Shown: positions 1 through 12,594 of the stretch, piece by piece
How the letters are laid out: each line of letters opens with the position of its first letter
How positions within the stretch are numbered: position 1 is the stretch's first letter
NCBI GenBank assembly: GCA_029817715.1
Contig: JARUPY010000082.1
Coordinates: 1-64,000, forward strand
DNA length: 64,000 nt
Direction of reading: 5' to 3'
From: Melastoma dodecandrum
Lineage: Eukaryota > Streptophyta > Magnoliopsida > Myrtales > Melastomataceae
The notes under the pieces: model-generated
The model's database searches: none
What the model saw: only the letters and a program-made list of their open reading frames with translations
Told to the model about the DNA's origin: nothing
Program-made: the position numbers and the translations under genes

Positions 1-3000
1 TGGAGTAGAAATTTGGACTTTTGCAAATCTCCATACGAAAACTTCTTCAATAGCATCCGCTCTGTACTTCTCTTGAGAAATGAAAAATCTCTCCTTTTCT
101 TATAACTTTTCACTTGAAATCCGAGAAAGTACTTCGTCAAGCCCAAGACTATGTCCATCATCAAACTCTTCATCATTTTCTTCTCTTGAACTTCTCTGCT
201 GCAAGCTTCTGCTGGTGCTTGTGTAGATCAAATTATCCCACATAAAAGACATGCTATCTTCGAGAAAATCTAGCGACCAACCTTCTGTATGTATAATGGA
301 AGGTTCTATTGAGTCTTCTGGAGAATCCTTTTCTTCTGTAGATAGGAATCAATTGTATGTAATTCCACGCTTCTTGGTGTCCATGCTTCAAAACCATATA
401 AATTCTTATTATAGTCTGTAGACTTTGTCTTCTGTGCCTTTCAAATCACGAATCCTTGTGGTTACTCTACGTAGACTTCTTCTTCTAGTACTCCATTCAG
501 AAATGTTGATTTTAAAACCAAAAAAATTCACCAAAAAAAAACTTGAAATACTTCAAGGCTCCTTACTGTGATGCAATGGCTAGAATGGCACGGATTGTCT
601 CCTATCCTTGTTATAGGAGCAAAAAGTTTCTGTTAAAATCACAATGGCATGACTTTTTGTGACATAGCCTTTATGCTCACAAATATGCGAGCTTTATGCT
701 TCTGCATGCTTCCATCTTCATTATACTTGATCTTGTAGACCCATTTCAAACACGATATCTTTGTCTACCTCAATCAAAGTTCTGTGGGATCAAATGCCAG
801 TCAAGAAGCAAAGTTAGCTTGCTCATAAATTTCAATGAATGATCGATTACCTCCTTGGTGGTGTATCTCCAATAGGACCACTTCTTCTTTTTGAGAAAGG
901 TTTTAGAGGATAAACTAGCTTCTGTTTGTTCCAATGTTAGGATACTGTACTGTAACTCTATGATGCTGCTTCTGTTGTTATGATATGGAGTCTGTACAGA
1001 TGCTATCTACTACTCGCTTTCTGTTATACTGGAACATCTGAGTCACAGAAGTACTCTTCCTGCCACTTCCCAAGCTGTAAGTTCATCAAAAGATTAATAT
1101 CTCTCAAACAGAACTAACTTGTGAGTATTTCGGATTATACAGACGATATTCCCTTCGATTTCATCACAATATCCAATGAAAATCAATTTATCAACACCAT
1201 TAGTTCTCATCAAACTTTGTTTCTTCCTTGAGAGGTGTGAGTGCATATCCAATACACCCAACAATACTTTGGAAATGACTCCACCACGGGCTTCCTTTTG
1301 TGACACGCTTCATGTGGTGTCTTGTCCACAAACTGCTTTTGTAGGAGATCTGTTCAAAGGAGATAGGGCAGATAAGTTAACATCAGCTTCTGCCTCAGCA
1401 ACTTGTTTGGGTAGGAACCTTTGCCCTTCAGAATGCTTCTGGCCATCCTTTAACTATCGGTTTCTGTTCTTTCTTTCTGAGCGACCATTCCATTCTGCTG
1501 TGGGGAATATCTGCACAGTCAACACTGCCTTTTGTAATATACCCTTCTGTTGGCAATAGTCCAAGAATGGACTGACAGAAACTCTCCTCCGTGATATGTC
1601 CTCAAAGCGATCTTTATCCTACTATCACACTTTGCATTCTCTGCAATGTGCTTTGCAACTTCATAAAGGTGGTGAAAGTACCCCCCTGACTCTTCCTCCT
1701 CTCAAGAAAGTAAAGCCAAATCATTCTAGTATAGTAATCTACGAACAACAAAAAGTATCTTCTTGTTACCGATGAGGACGGAGTCTGAGTCGATCCACAA
1801 ATATCCGCATCGAACTAGCTCGAGAGGGGCTTGAGCTCTCCATGATTGAGTGTTTGGGAATGGAAGGCGATGAATCGCTCTTCCCGAAAGACACAATAAA
1901 GAGGGTCACCTTCTGCCAGCTTGTATCAGAAGGTTAGTCACTACCATCATATCCTTCTGCCTTCAATAGAGTCAAGACCTTTTCTGTTCAAATGTCCCCT
2001 ATACCTAAGATGCAAAAGATGAAGAGTCAATCCACAACCATCAGTTTTGAGAACCACATTTGGGCCTGTAAGGAGTCATCTTTAACGGGAAACAAAATTG
2101 TTGGACGTCATCTTCACCTTCCGCGACGTTCTGTTCCGTTATCTCACATTGACCTTCTGAGCAAAAATCAACTTGTATCCATTTTTCATCATATGTCCCA
2201 CCCACTTAGTAGGTTCCTGTGCTATTTTCTGGAATGTAGAAAACGCCGTTGGCATCATTTTCTGTTGACTTTCTGCACTTAAAAACTGAAAATTAACGCA
2301 TTTACCTTCTATCTTTAAACTTCTTGCTATCCTCCAAGTTCCAAGAGAGAATTGTATTTCTCATCAAAGCTCAACAATGTTCTTCTTAATCCCTGTGGTT
2401 ACATGGTTTACTACTAGCCAACTATCGGAGGAACCATATCTCATTCATATCTTAAATGGTGTTAGAAGAAGAATAGAAAACTTTAGTACGGTTCATCTTC
2501 CCTTAGAGAAATTTACCGAGCTTCTGTCATCATGCTTCTGTTCATGCTTCTGCTCTTTACTCTTATGTTTTTTTTTATACCAGCAATCACGAATCTGAAA
2601 TGAGTTTTTGGGAACTTGCATCTCACTACCTACCAAATACGGTAAATATTTTGTTTCGTGATTATTTTTTCTGACAGATGCGGCATTCTGCTTCTACTTC
2701 TCCATGGCACCGATTCTGTGCTTGAACCTTCTGGTCGTACCTTCTGTCATAGGCCTCTGCCTCTACCACGAGGACCTGCCTCCCCGCATCCTCCTGCCGT
2801 AGGACACTTCTGTTGTTTTCTTAACGTTTTTGCCTTATGACTCAAGAAACATTCAAACTTCACTTGTAAATACTTGTTCTACCCGGGCCTGGTGTACTTG
2901 CTGACCCGCCGCTCTCATGGGATTCTATGGGAACCCATCAATTTCATAGATGGTAAACTTATGTGAGATTCATGTCATCTCTTCATTCATTGTTATCACA

Positions 3001-3620
3001 CTGTTTCACAACTTTTGTGGCTAAGCTTCTGTGGATTTTCTCTCACAACTTTTCGATCCTGGAACAACTTCTCCTTCTCCCGCAACTTCTTCAATTGATT
3101 GAGGAATTTTCTCACGATCCTTGAGAAGTAGTCTTTTGTACGTATTCTGTGTCTTTTCATGGATAGATTGTCGAAGTCTTCTCCAAAGGTTCTGCAGCTT
3201 TATAGAGACTCTTGAACTCCTTCTTTAGGACCTCCCACATAAACTCATCATTCACCTTCTTCTAGGACCGAATATCCCTTGGGTACGATGGGTCTTGCTC
3301 ACATATTGTTTACAGAATCCATAGAGCCATGGCATTCTTCATTGCGTTCTCCTTGTACGCCTTCTGCTCATCGTTCTGTGGGGGTTGATGACACCTTCTG
3401 CGGGAAAGTGAGTTGTCACCCTTCTGGGAGAAATGATTTCCTTTTAGAAACTTCTTCGTAGCCTTCCTCCACAAGTTTCCCACAGTATCTTGCGAAAGGA
3501 AAATTGTCCTCCATTTGAGAACTCCAAAAGTCGAAGTGCTCACTGTCGAAGATGGGGATTTGGTTGGGAGAAAAAGTGAAGAACAAGTTGCCACAGCCGG
3601 ATGTCAGACATGACCTTCTA

Positions 3621-3654
<34 letters not shown>

Positions 3655-3665
3655 CTCTGATACCA
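3655..3665 (-). other. Primer-binding site for initiator tRNA-Met
   Basis: The minus strand reads TGGTATCAGAG, the standard plant copia/gypsy site complementary to the 3' end of initiator tRNA-Met. It lies 4 bases inside the LTR edge. A run of 31 G (3622-3652) follows directly, between this site and gag. Confidence 0.8.
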
Positions 3666-3669
3666 AATT

Positions 3670-4070
3670 TGTTCGGGCGGTTATGTGTATATGATTGGAT
3701 AGGAAGGGAGAAAGGTTTGCCCTTTGCAGAACGTAGCATTTTGTACCTGCCGACCAGACCTTCTGGTAGGACGATAGAGGAAATCTTCTAGAGAGCCGCT
3801 GCAACACGACAAAGAAGTGTTTTTTGGCTACGATTTACTCTTTCTTTAAACTTTCATCTCTCAACTTACATGAGAATGTCCTACCCGTCCCCATTTATAT
3901 ATAGGGAAGGAGTAGGCAAAACTAAATGTTCAAAAGAAACCGACACCTACAAATGACATATTTAATTCATCTACTCTAAATGCTCTACTTAATGACCCAC
4001 TTTTAAATGTACATTTCCTTTACTAACTTTAATTACCAATTAATCTTGATCATAAAATTACCATTCAACA
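3670..4070 (-). repeat. 5' LTR of the copia element
   Basis: In element orientation the LTR starts TGTTGAATGG and ends CCCGAACA, so it has the TGTT...AACA ends typical of copia LTRs. It is 401 bp. A minus-strand TATA box (TATATATAAATGGGG) lies near 3890-3905 as the likely element promoter. The LTR abuts the primer-binding site. The matching 3' LTR is outside the window, so the boundary rests on terminal motifs only. Confidence 0.75.
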
Positions 4071-6218
4071 GGTCATTCGTGGACTTGGTTTTATAGCCTA
4101 TTCATAGATCAAAGCTTTTAGGATTCATAGCCCATGCATACCATACAATAGCCTTTTATTTGCCTCCGACGACATTATGGTATGGATACAATAAGATATC
4201 ACTTAACAACCTAGGACGAATTTAAATTCCCACTATTTATCAAAACACGTTCAATCCTCGATTATTCATATCGATCGAATTTAATAACCAAATTAACACA
4301 AAACCTTGAAATAAAGAAAAATAATAATAATTCTATCGAATATTAAAGTTAAAGTTAATTATTTCACTTAATAAACTAATCGACACGTCAGTATATGATT
4401 TAAAACACACTTAAATGACTTGTTATGATAACCTAAAATCCCGATTATCTCCTTGTTCCACTTTCATTTGTCATAAAACGCTAACATCTCAATAAATAGT
4501 TATCACATTTTTATCTAGGTAGAATTAATTATCAATGTGTCCCATAAAAAAACAATCACTATTTTATTTACTACTCAATTTCGCTAGAATTTATATATCT
4601 TCAACTCGGCAATATTCACGTCTTCCATGAAAGATTAACCTAAGTGATTTCTTATTCTCGTGGTTAAAACCATATGCATTCCGCCGTTCGAGTTTCACCT
4701 AAATATTTAATAATAAGTTATATTGGTGGCTTGTCGATAAGAAAGCATTAAGTTTGAATAGAGAAATTCAAACATAAATTAATCCAAAGAAGTGGTCAAA
4801 AAGAATAAACTCCTAACTAATTGACAAGATTCATTCATTAACCATAAAAAATTTGTTCACAAACGAAAGTAAATAAAAATATGGTATTCAATTCCAAAAA
4901 ACACTAACAACGGACAGATAACGGACAAAAACTAAATAAATAAAAAAGAGTTAGATGATTATTCCTCAATAGAACAGTTAATTAATTATCCACCCAATTA
5001 GCCTCCGACCATCCCTCGCACAACGGTAGATGGTGGAAGTCCATTTTATTCTCTTTTAAAGATTGCAACCCTTGGGAATCTCGGGGAATCTAAAATTAAT
5101 AATAATTGTATCCACCTTGTCCGTACAGTTCGAACACATCACCAGCGGGGAGATATCTACAAAAGGTTAAGGACGTAGGTCCTGCTACATCCGCATCGGA
5201 AGTATTAGAATTGAACGGGACTAGAAGGGTGCGGACGGCATTTAGAAATCTTTTTTCGTTAGCACACGCCGTTAAAAAGCAAGAAAGATGAGAAAAGACA
5301 TCCGGAAAGTTCCTAGACGTTATATTGACTATACTACATATCAGCATTCCCATTCATGGAAGGCACTAGAGATCATATGTCGAGCATTAAGCAAATTTAT
5401 TTACTTTAACCAAACACATCCTAACGTGATTCCTCTCGAAAAGGCGGAGGAGACCGGTCAGCTAATTGCACAATGTGGGACTTGGGGTGAGTTTTTTACT
5501 TCCCCGACAACATTCCTCGCCAATATATAAGATAACAATCAATAATAAGTTAAAAAAACTGAGCACCAAGTATCAATGCAATTTTGTTGAATATTCAAAG
5601 CCAATTGGAGAAGGATGCGACGAAAAAACTACCTGGGATAACCTGATACTTTTGGAGGCATCATTTTTCTAAATGATGGTGTTAACACTATTCGGTTAAA
5701 GCAACAATTTTCGAACTAATTTGACGATGTTTCTTCCAATCTTGGAAGTTTTACGTTTGTTAAGGGATGTCGCACAAGCCACTCAGTAAGAAAGAGCACT
5801 AAGTTCGAACGATTAGAAATACTCATACATAATCTTTTTAAGTGTGTCCAAAAGCGATGTACTCTGATTAAATTTCAAGGAATCTGTATTTAAACCCTAA
5901 GCAAAAAGTAAATTAATTCATACTGTACTGAGTTGGAGAAATTCTAATATTAAACATTGGACTGATGAAATAAAGAAAAAATTTAAAAAACCAAGACGTT
6001 TGGTAGTATGTCCCTAAGTCAACGACTCCTTGTCCACCAACAAACCTCGTTGGGCGACCCGCTTTTCCTAAATGGAGATAATTAGAAGTCACTTTTAATT
6101 TCTCTAGAAATTGGCAATGCCAAAAAGAATTAATCTATAACAGGAATATATTTTTCCTTACCTAGAATTCCATCCCGACCCCACCCCCCCCCCCCCGACC
6201 CCCCCACCCAGTGTGTGT

Positions 6219-6262
<44 letters not shown>

Positions 6263-8370
6263 GGACCCCCCCCCCCCCCCACCCCCCCCCCCACCCCCCT
6301 TCCTTTATTTTCGTTAGGTTGGAACGAGAATATTTTAATAAAAACAAGCCACAAATGTCTCGAGGTAAAATGACGGTCACCGGCCTCTCTAACCAACGAT
6401 TCTTCCCATTCCCCGATATTGCTTTTTCCTTCTTACGATTTTTACTATCAAATTTACACACAGAAAGCATAACCCTAAAAAAACACACGAGTTGGACAAG
6501 TATTATTCATAAAATAAATAGTAATAAAATCAACATACTGAATAATGCCCATTAAGCTAAACCTACAATCGAAGTATGGATTGTGAAAGTCCCCTGAGAC
6601 TCTAAGAGACTTTTCTAGATAGAGTTCTGATGTAGGGAAGGTTAGTTGCGGTATATTTTAGCCTGATTTTTTTCATTGAGAGATTTATATTTATTTATTA
6701 TATAAAAAAAGGATCACTTTCACTCTAGAAGAACACAATAACTTTAAAAGGCCTTTTTACATAGTTTTATTTATATTTTTTTGCTATCGTTTTGTTGATA
6801 TCAAAATGGATATAGATTAATTTTTTGATAAAGTTTCACACAAATACTCTTCTGATTACCTACTGAATGGGTGAACAGTCGTAGGGCATATATTATAATT
6901 TTGTATCTGTATATTAGCTAGATTATGTAATATGAATAGATAAGTGTTGTGAGTGCCACCTCTGAGTAACTTACTCTTGGATTGCGTTTTTAACCGTCGT
7001 CTATCTCTGGCTATTTCGTAGTTAGATTAGTAGGTGTGATGACGACGACAATGATGATGGATCATATGAATAGAAGAACAAATAAGCCCGATAATAATTT
7101 AATGATTCCTTCAGGCTGGGCGATCTCATAAGTATATAGGCAGAATATCCCCATCAAAATAATAAGGGAAATTATATTCTCAAATGAAAAACAAAAACCA
7201 AACAAGAAATGCCGCCGGAGATAAAACGATTATAATTTGTTCTTAGCTTCAGATCAAATGTTCTACTTATCTTATGAAAACAATGATTCCATAAGTTCGC
7301 GCAAGGCTATGTCCGTGACGGCTTCACCGATATGTGAGAGCTGCTAAGTAATCCAAACCCATCACCAATCTTCACAGACCCATGGAGACCTTGGTTGTCA
7401 AACAGCGACCGCTCCCGTGTGGAGATTTTCCCAATTCCTCTTTGGGCTGCGATCACACATGACCAATAACTTGTGACAGATGTGGCAATAACTGAGTTAC
7501 AAGTAACATTGAAGTTAGATTGATACATTTCACATTATTTGCCATTTACGAGGATTTAACATGTTGGCTCGTGCTTTGGACCACCGGTCCAAGATCCATA
7601 GACGGCCGCGTGAAATTTTGGGAAGCTGTCCTGATGCTAATCATCATCAATTAGGGTAAATTAATAGGAATCATAGGAAAGAATTATTAGTAGGAAGGGA
7701 GAGATTGCCTTGGATAGAAAGGAAAAGAAAAAGAGCAACGCCTTTATAAGCCCTAATCTCACTAACCATACCTTTAATTCCAATTATGAACATGGTAGTT
7801 GATATTTACTGGGGGAAAGGGTGGTGCCTTTTCATCCTCCTCACCCTATTTGATAGAAGAAACGATAATTCTTTTTGAGTCCCAAGTCATAAATTTAGAT
7901 ATCTTTTACCCTAATTCTTTACTCTAGACATCTTTCCTCACAGTGGGTAATAAGCCAAGAATGATTATTTTTCATACATTCCCAATGACCTTGGAGTTTC
8001 TAAAGGGAATTCATTCTTTAGAGAATTTCAATTATGTTTGCTTACAAATTTAATATTCTTTTAATGGATTCATAATATTTGAAATTAAAATATAATGTAT
8101 GGTGCAGTCATTCTCCTGTTTATGGTTTAAATATGTGAAGCAGATTAGTCCCGGTACGAGAAAAGAAATATCTTGATATTTTTGTTAGGTATAAATATCT
8201 AAAACTAAACCCCAAAAATTAATTAATCATGATATTTTATTCCCTAATAGACATGCGCATAAATAAACACTTTACGTATTAAATGTAGGGGCTTTTGACG
8301 GAGGTATGACGCGACTTTAACTAAAAAAGTCATATAAGAACTATACATGGGTAATTATTATTATTTTCTT
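4071..8370. other. AT-rich intergenic DNA without a recognisable gene
   Basis: No coding region could be supported. Short open frames at 5096-5672 on both strands have no recognisable domain and no consistent exon structure. A 7 bp inverted repeat (TTGGACC/GGTCCAA) lies near 7575. The only striking element is the C/G/C homopolymer block at 6187-6299. Much of this stretch may be old transposon flank, but I saw no terminal repeats. Confidence 0.5.
6180..6299. repeat. C-tract / 43-G tract / C-tract block
   Basis: C-rich tracts (6180-6209) are followed by GTGTGTGT, an uninterrupted run of 43 G (6219-6261), then C runs of 15 and 11 separated by single A residues (6266-6299). The G run can fold back on either C tract and can also form G-quadruplexes. 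Open frames through it encode only poly-Gly or poly-Pro and are not genes. Confidence 0.9.
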
Positions 8371-8418
8371 AGGGTATAGATGGGTGTGATGTTACCACAT
8401 ATTTTTAAGTATGAGTGC

Positions 8419-8487
8419 GGGGGGGAAAATTATTATGATCGCCGTCTGTGGGGGGGGTGGGGGGGGGGGGGGGGGGGGGGGGTGGGG
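8419..8487 (+). repeat. Poly-G tracts
   Basis: G runs of 7 (8419-8425), 8 (8450-8457) and 24 (8459-8482), broken by single T residues. Further tracts follow nearby: G-rich at about 8860-8884, C runs at 9301-9311 and 9357-9367, and 17 G at 10845-10861. Confidence 0.9.
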
Positions 8488-11400
8488 AATATAAAACATT
8501 TAAAATGCAGGCGCCAACCCCAACTCTCCCTCCTCCCGCGACCTTTTCCCAAAATATATATATTTCACTCCACTCCACCACCCGACGCTATAAAAGGAGG
8601 AGCAACTTTGACCCCTTAAATGTTACTATTCAAAAAAAATAATTAGTGTACGGTTACACTTTCGCTTCCCTTCCCCAACTAAGCCAAGACATATGTTCGA
8701 TTCGACTGCTGTGTCGTTGTCCCTTCTTACAATTCCTACGTTATTCTACCTTCTCGATGAATGATGATATAATAATAATAAAATAGAGGGAGCCCGAATC
8801 CCACGGTATTGCCGCGTTGAGCCCGTTTAGCCCTTGATCGGTAATAACAACAATGATGATGGGGGTGTGGGGGTGGGGGGGGGTCCCATAGGGTTGGTCG
8901 GCTGCGCACACGGATCCCACAACCCCAACGGTTCATCTCAAGATAACCCCCACACATCACCCTCTACATGGCCTTGATGTCTTCACTTCAACCACGTGTC
9001 CTGGTCCTCCCCCCGATTTTTATATATTATTTTTGAAATTAGGAGGAGAGTAACCACACACAGTCACTACATCGTCCCTCTCGAAGGAAGCAGAAAAGTG
9101 AAACATTAAATTCATCTTTCTAATAGACATCTTTCTACCGTTCCTCGATTCGTCGCCTCAGATTTGTTTGTTTAACCAGTCCATTTTTTTTGTGTATGAA
9201 AAAAAAAAAAAGAAGTGAAAAGAATTCATATCAGGACAATGGTATGGTGTTGAAGGGGTGGTTGCTTTTGTCTGGGCACACCACTCCCGAATGCGATATT
9301 CCCCCCCCCCCGCGAGGGTAATTAAAACGGGTACGTGTGCTTCAAAGATTAAAACGCCCCCCCCCCCTAAAATTATCATTTGCTCCCCGGTGATAAGAAA
9401 GATGATTGTCTAGAGACAGAAGATGGTTGCCATGACAGAAACATAAGTATATATAACACAAGTATACATCATTTAAGGAGGAACTCATCTTAATCTTTGT
9501 GTGACGGGGGGAGAGAGTTTTAGTCAGAGGTTGGAGAATCCATATTATGATCAAAAGAAAAAGAACAAGCAATGATTACGACGGGGGGGTTTTATTATAA
9601 TTTGGTGAGAGAGAGAGGGAGAGAAACAAGACTTAGAAGCCTAAACGAAATGCCAACACGTGATTCGGCGGACGCCGTTGATTAAATCGTCTAATCATTT
9701 TAAGCCACTTGACTAATTACGAGATTGCTACTGGTCATTCACCACTCACCAAGTTTCCGCATTGTTGGCCCATATATATTTCTAGCAATTCATTGAATAA
9801 GAAGAAAAAGTAAGTTCCCCTGATAAGAGAGAGAGGTGGAGGGGAATTGTTTATATATGCTTGGGTTGGGGTCATAATAATATTATGTAGGGAATTTATC
9901 CTTTGGATTTGTTTCGTTCGTTCGATTGGTTTCAGGTGTTAGTTGTACGTGTAACCAATGTGTGTGTACCCCTCCTGTGCCCACACCCACAACACACACC
10001 AGCACACAACTAAAAGTTGGGGGATATTTGTCGTAATTTTAATTAAAATAAATCCTATGGCCATCCATCCGATTCTCCATCCCCGCTTTAAAAACCAAAA
10101 TGCAAAAATTGACACAGGGACGGGGGGGGCAGGTCGTCCCCCGTGACACACTGTCCGGATCAAATATATTTTGGAAAAATATAATAATTAATGGCTAAGA
10201 TGATTGAGGATGGAATCAATAACAATAAGCTTCTCTACAATAATATCATTCCGAAGAGAGATTGAGTCAGTCCATCCACAAGCTAACAATTCCATTACTC
10301 CGGAGGGGGCTCATTTTTTAACGGAATCTACTTATCATTAATGTTTTTTTTTTTGTTTGAATGGGAAAATACAAAAAATAATACTAAATGCAAGGTTTTG
10401 ATTACTTGGGAAAAAATACAAAAAAAAAAAAATTTAAGGTGATTGGAACGTCTCGAACAAGCAGGCACACATTTTCCATCCACCCCCACCAACTACGGAC
10501 CACTCCTCACACCGACACTCCATTTTACCCTAAAAAAAAGGCTTCGTTTGATAACTCCCAAAACTTACCGTTTTACTTTAATATAACTTTTTAACGCTCC
10601 ATTTAATTTTCCTAGAAAAATAAAAGCCAAAATATTCCATTGTGAAAGCATCAAAATTCATGACTGCGTATTAACCGAACTGGCATTCATTTATGCAAAA
10701 ATAAAATAGAATAGAATATACAGAGACAAGGGTATTTTCAAGCTGTGGTTAGTTAGATTTTGTTATATGGCCGGCTACAAATTATAAAAAAAAAAAATGT
10801 GATCCTCGGAATTATTCATTCATTCATATTTTCCATGGTGGGTTGGGGGGGGGGGGGGGGGTGTTTGTTTTTTGTATCTTGCTGATTCAATGAGTTTAGG
10901 GAATAGTGACAATGGACAACTTGTTTGTGCTGAGAGTGACCAGCGATTCCATGAAGCAAAAAGATCAACTTCCGTCGCATAAAGTGATATTCGTAGAGGG
11001 TTAAGGGATGCATGCGGGGAGAAAGAAAAAATAGATGAAACTATAAAAGAAAAAAAAGCTAACCAAACCCATTAATGCTTGCCAATTGTCGTGACTTAAT
11101 AATTGTATCGTAAATTTGTGACGTTGTTATTATTACGAAAGGATTTATGCGGGGAGAATACAAGGGGAGTGTCGGCTGGAGGCAAAAGACGAAACGAAAC
11201 AAGCTGGAGAGGAAATGTTGGACAGTTGTCTGTAAGGAGAAAGAGGCTGAGGCTGAAGTTGAGGCCAACCCACGAGATCAAAAAGACTTTTTTTTTGGGG
11301 GGGGGTTTGGTTTGGACGGAGGTGTGCCGACGACGGCACTCGCTCTATCTTGGTTTTTCTTTTTCTTTTTTAATGGCAAATCTACCATTTAATACGTTCT

Positions 11401-12594
11401 TGTCCAACTGTTGAGTTTCCATCTCATTTAATGTCATGTACCGACAATTATTATTTGTTACTCTCGACACATATTTCATCTGGTTTAACAGCAAAAAACA
11501 TATGGCCGACATATTTCAAATGGGATTTGATTGGTAGGAACTCGACGGGTATTTGCCAAGAGAAATTCTAGATTTTTTCTTTGGCTTTTCAATTTTTGGT
11601 CATTAACATGTTTTTAAAGTGAATATATTCCTTTGTAATATCGTTGGGCCAACCCACCCACCCCACCCAACCTCACCATGATGAATAAATGAGACGGACA
11701 GCTCATGTCCTCCCCTCCCTGCCTCTCTCTTGATTAAATCTCTACTCCATCCACCACGACTTTTACCCAAATTAACCACCACCACCACATGTCTCCAACA
11801 CTTATTTTAATTAATCAATTAATTAATTACACTATTTCCATTCCGGGCGATAGAGCACTCACGGCGGCGCCACCACCGCAACCCGGACCTGGCCCTTCCC
11901 CCCACAAATCCACTTCTCTCTAATCATACAAGTCCAATCCCTTTTCTCTCTCTCTCTCCCACACTCAGTCAAAGTTTTTGGTTTCCTCTTCTTTTTTTTT
12001 TTAATTATTGCCAATAACACACGACAATCCCAATCTGTCCAAAGAACAAAAAAATAAAAGCCTAACACCTCATCTCATCTCACCTGTCCGTCTCTCTCTC
12101 TCTCTGTCTCTCTCTTTTTACTTTCCTCTTTCTCTGTGTGTGTGTGTGTGAGTTGTGTGTACTTCAAACCTACTCCTCTTCTCCTTCTGAACCACATCCA
12201 TACATCTCTCATCCCCACCCCCCTTCTGCATTGTCAGATCCTCCCTTCCCTCTTCCCTACCTCCTCCCCCGGCCGACTTCTCCCCCAGATTCCGATCCCC
12301 TGCTCTTACCCACCCCCCTAAAGCTGCTTCCTTTACGTTCTCCCGGTTGTGGGTATCGTCGGTCGGTCGAGGTGCTGAAGCTGGGTTGGACTTGGGGTGG
12401 AAAGGGACGGAAATGGAGCGTCGGTGACCGACACTGGAGGGGAAGAAGAAGGGCAATGCTAGATCGGCGGGTTTCTCGGAGGTCGTAGGTTGTTTTTTTT
12501 TTGTCGTAGTCTTGGGGTTGGACCGCGTGAAGATTGAGAATCTGGGTCTTGGGAGTTTGGGTTTCGCGGTAGCTTTCTGAGCAGAGGGGAAGGG
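8488..12594 (+). promoter_or_regulatory. Upstream region and leader of the CESA gene
   Basis: No other gene was found here. The segment nearest the CESA start is pyrimidine-rich and carries CT microsatellites (about 11945-11960 and 12093-12135) followed by a GT run at 12136-12150. CT-rich leaders are common in plant housekeeping mRNAs, so the transcription start probably lies near 12060-12130, giving a leader of about 450-500 nt. This is inference. The minus-strand open frame at 12118-12714 overlaps the leader and CESA exon 1 and has no recognisable domain. Confidence 0.4.

Larger units (their letters stand above)
1..4070 (-). mobile_element. Degenerate Ty1/copia LTR retrotransposon, 5' part, truncated by window edge
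   Basis: Read on the minus strand, the order is LTR, primer-binding site, gag, protease, integrase, reverse transcriptase, as expected for Ty1/copia. Gag is visible at about 3300-3600 (FDFWSSQMED, LVEEGYEEVSK). A gag tail rich in G/R codons lies near 2740-2790. Protease-like sequence with NHVTTG lies near 2380-2450. A late-integrase segment with KLIFIGYCDE is at 1094-1306. RT-type KWVYKIKYNEDGS and QKHKAR lie near 690-760. Stops and frameshifts interrupt every domain, so no polyprotein can be made. RNase H and the 3' LTR would lie beyond base 1. CTTCTG is strongly over-represented in the internal part (see findings). The family call is firm; exact domain limits are approximate. Confidence 0.85.

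Noticed and set aside
6130..6555. Open frames with poly-Gly or poly-Pro over the G/C tracts (also at 3416-3807 and 8380-8642)
   Set aside because: They arise from homopolymer runs and have no flanking coding features.
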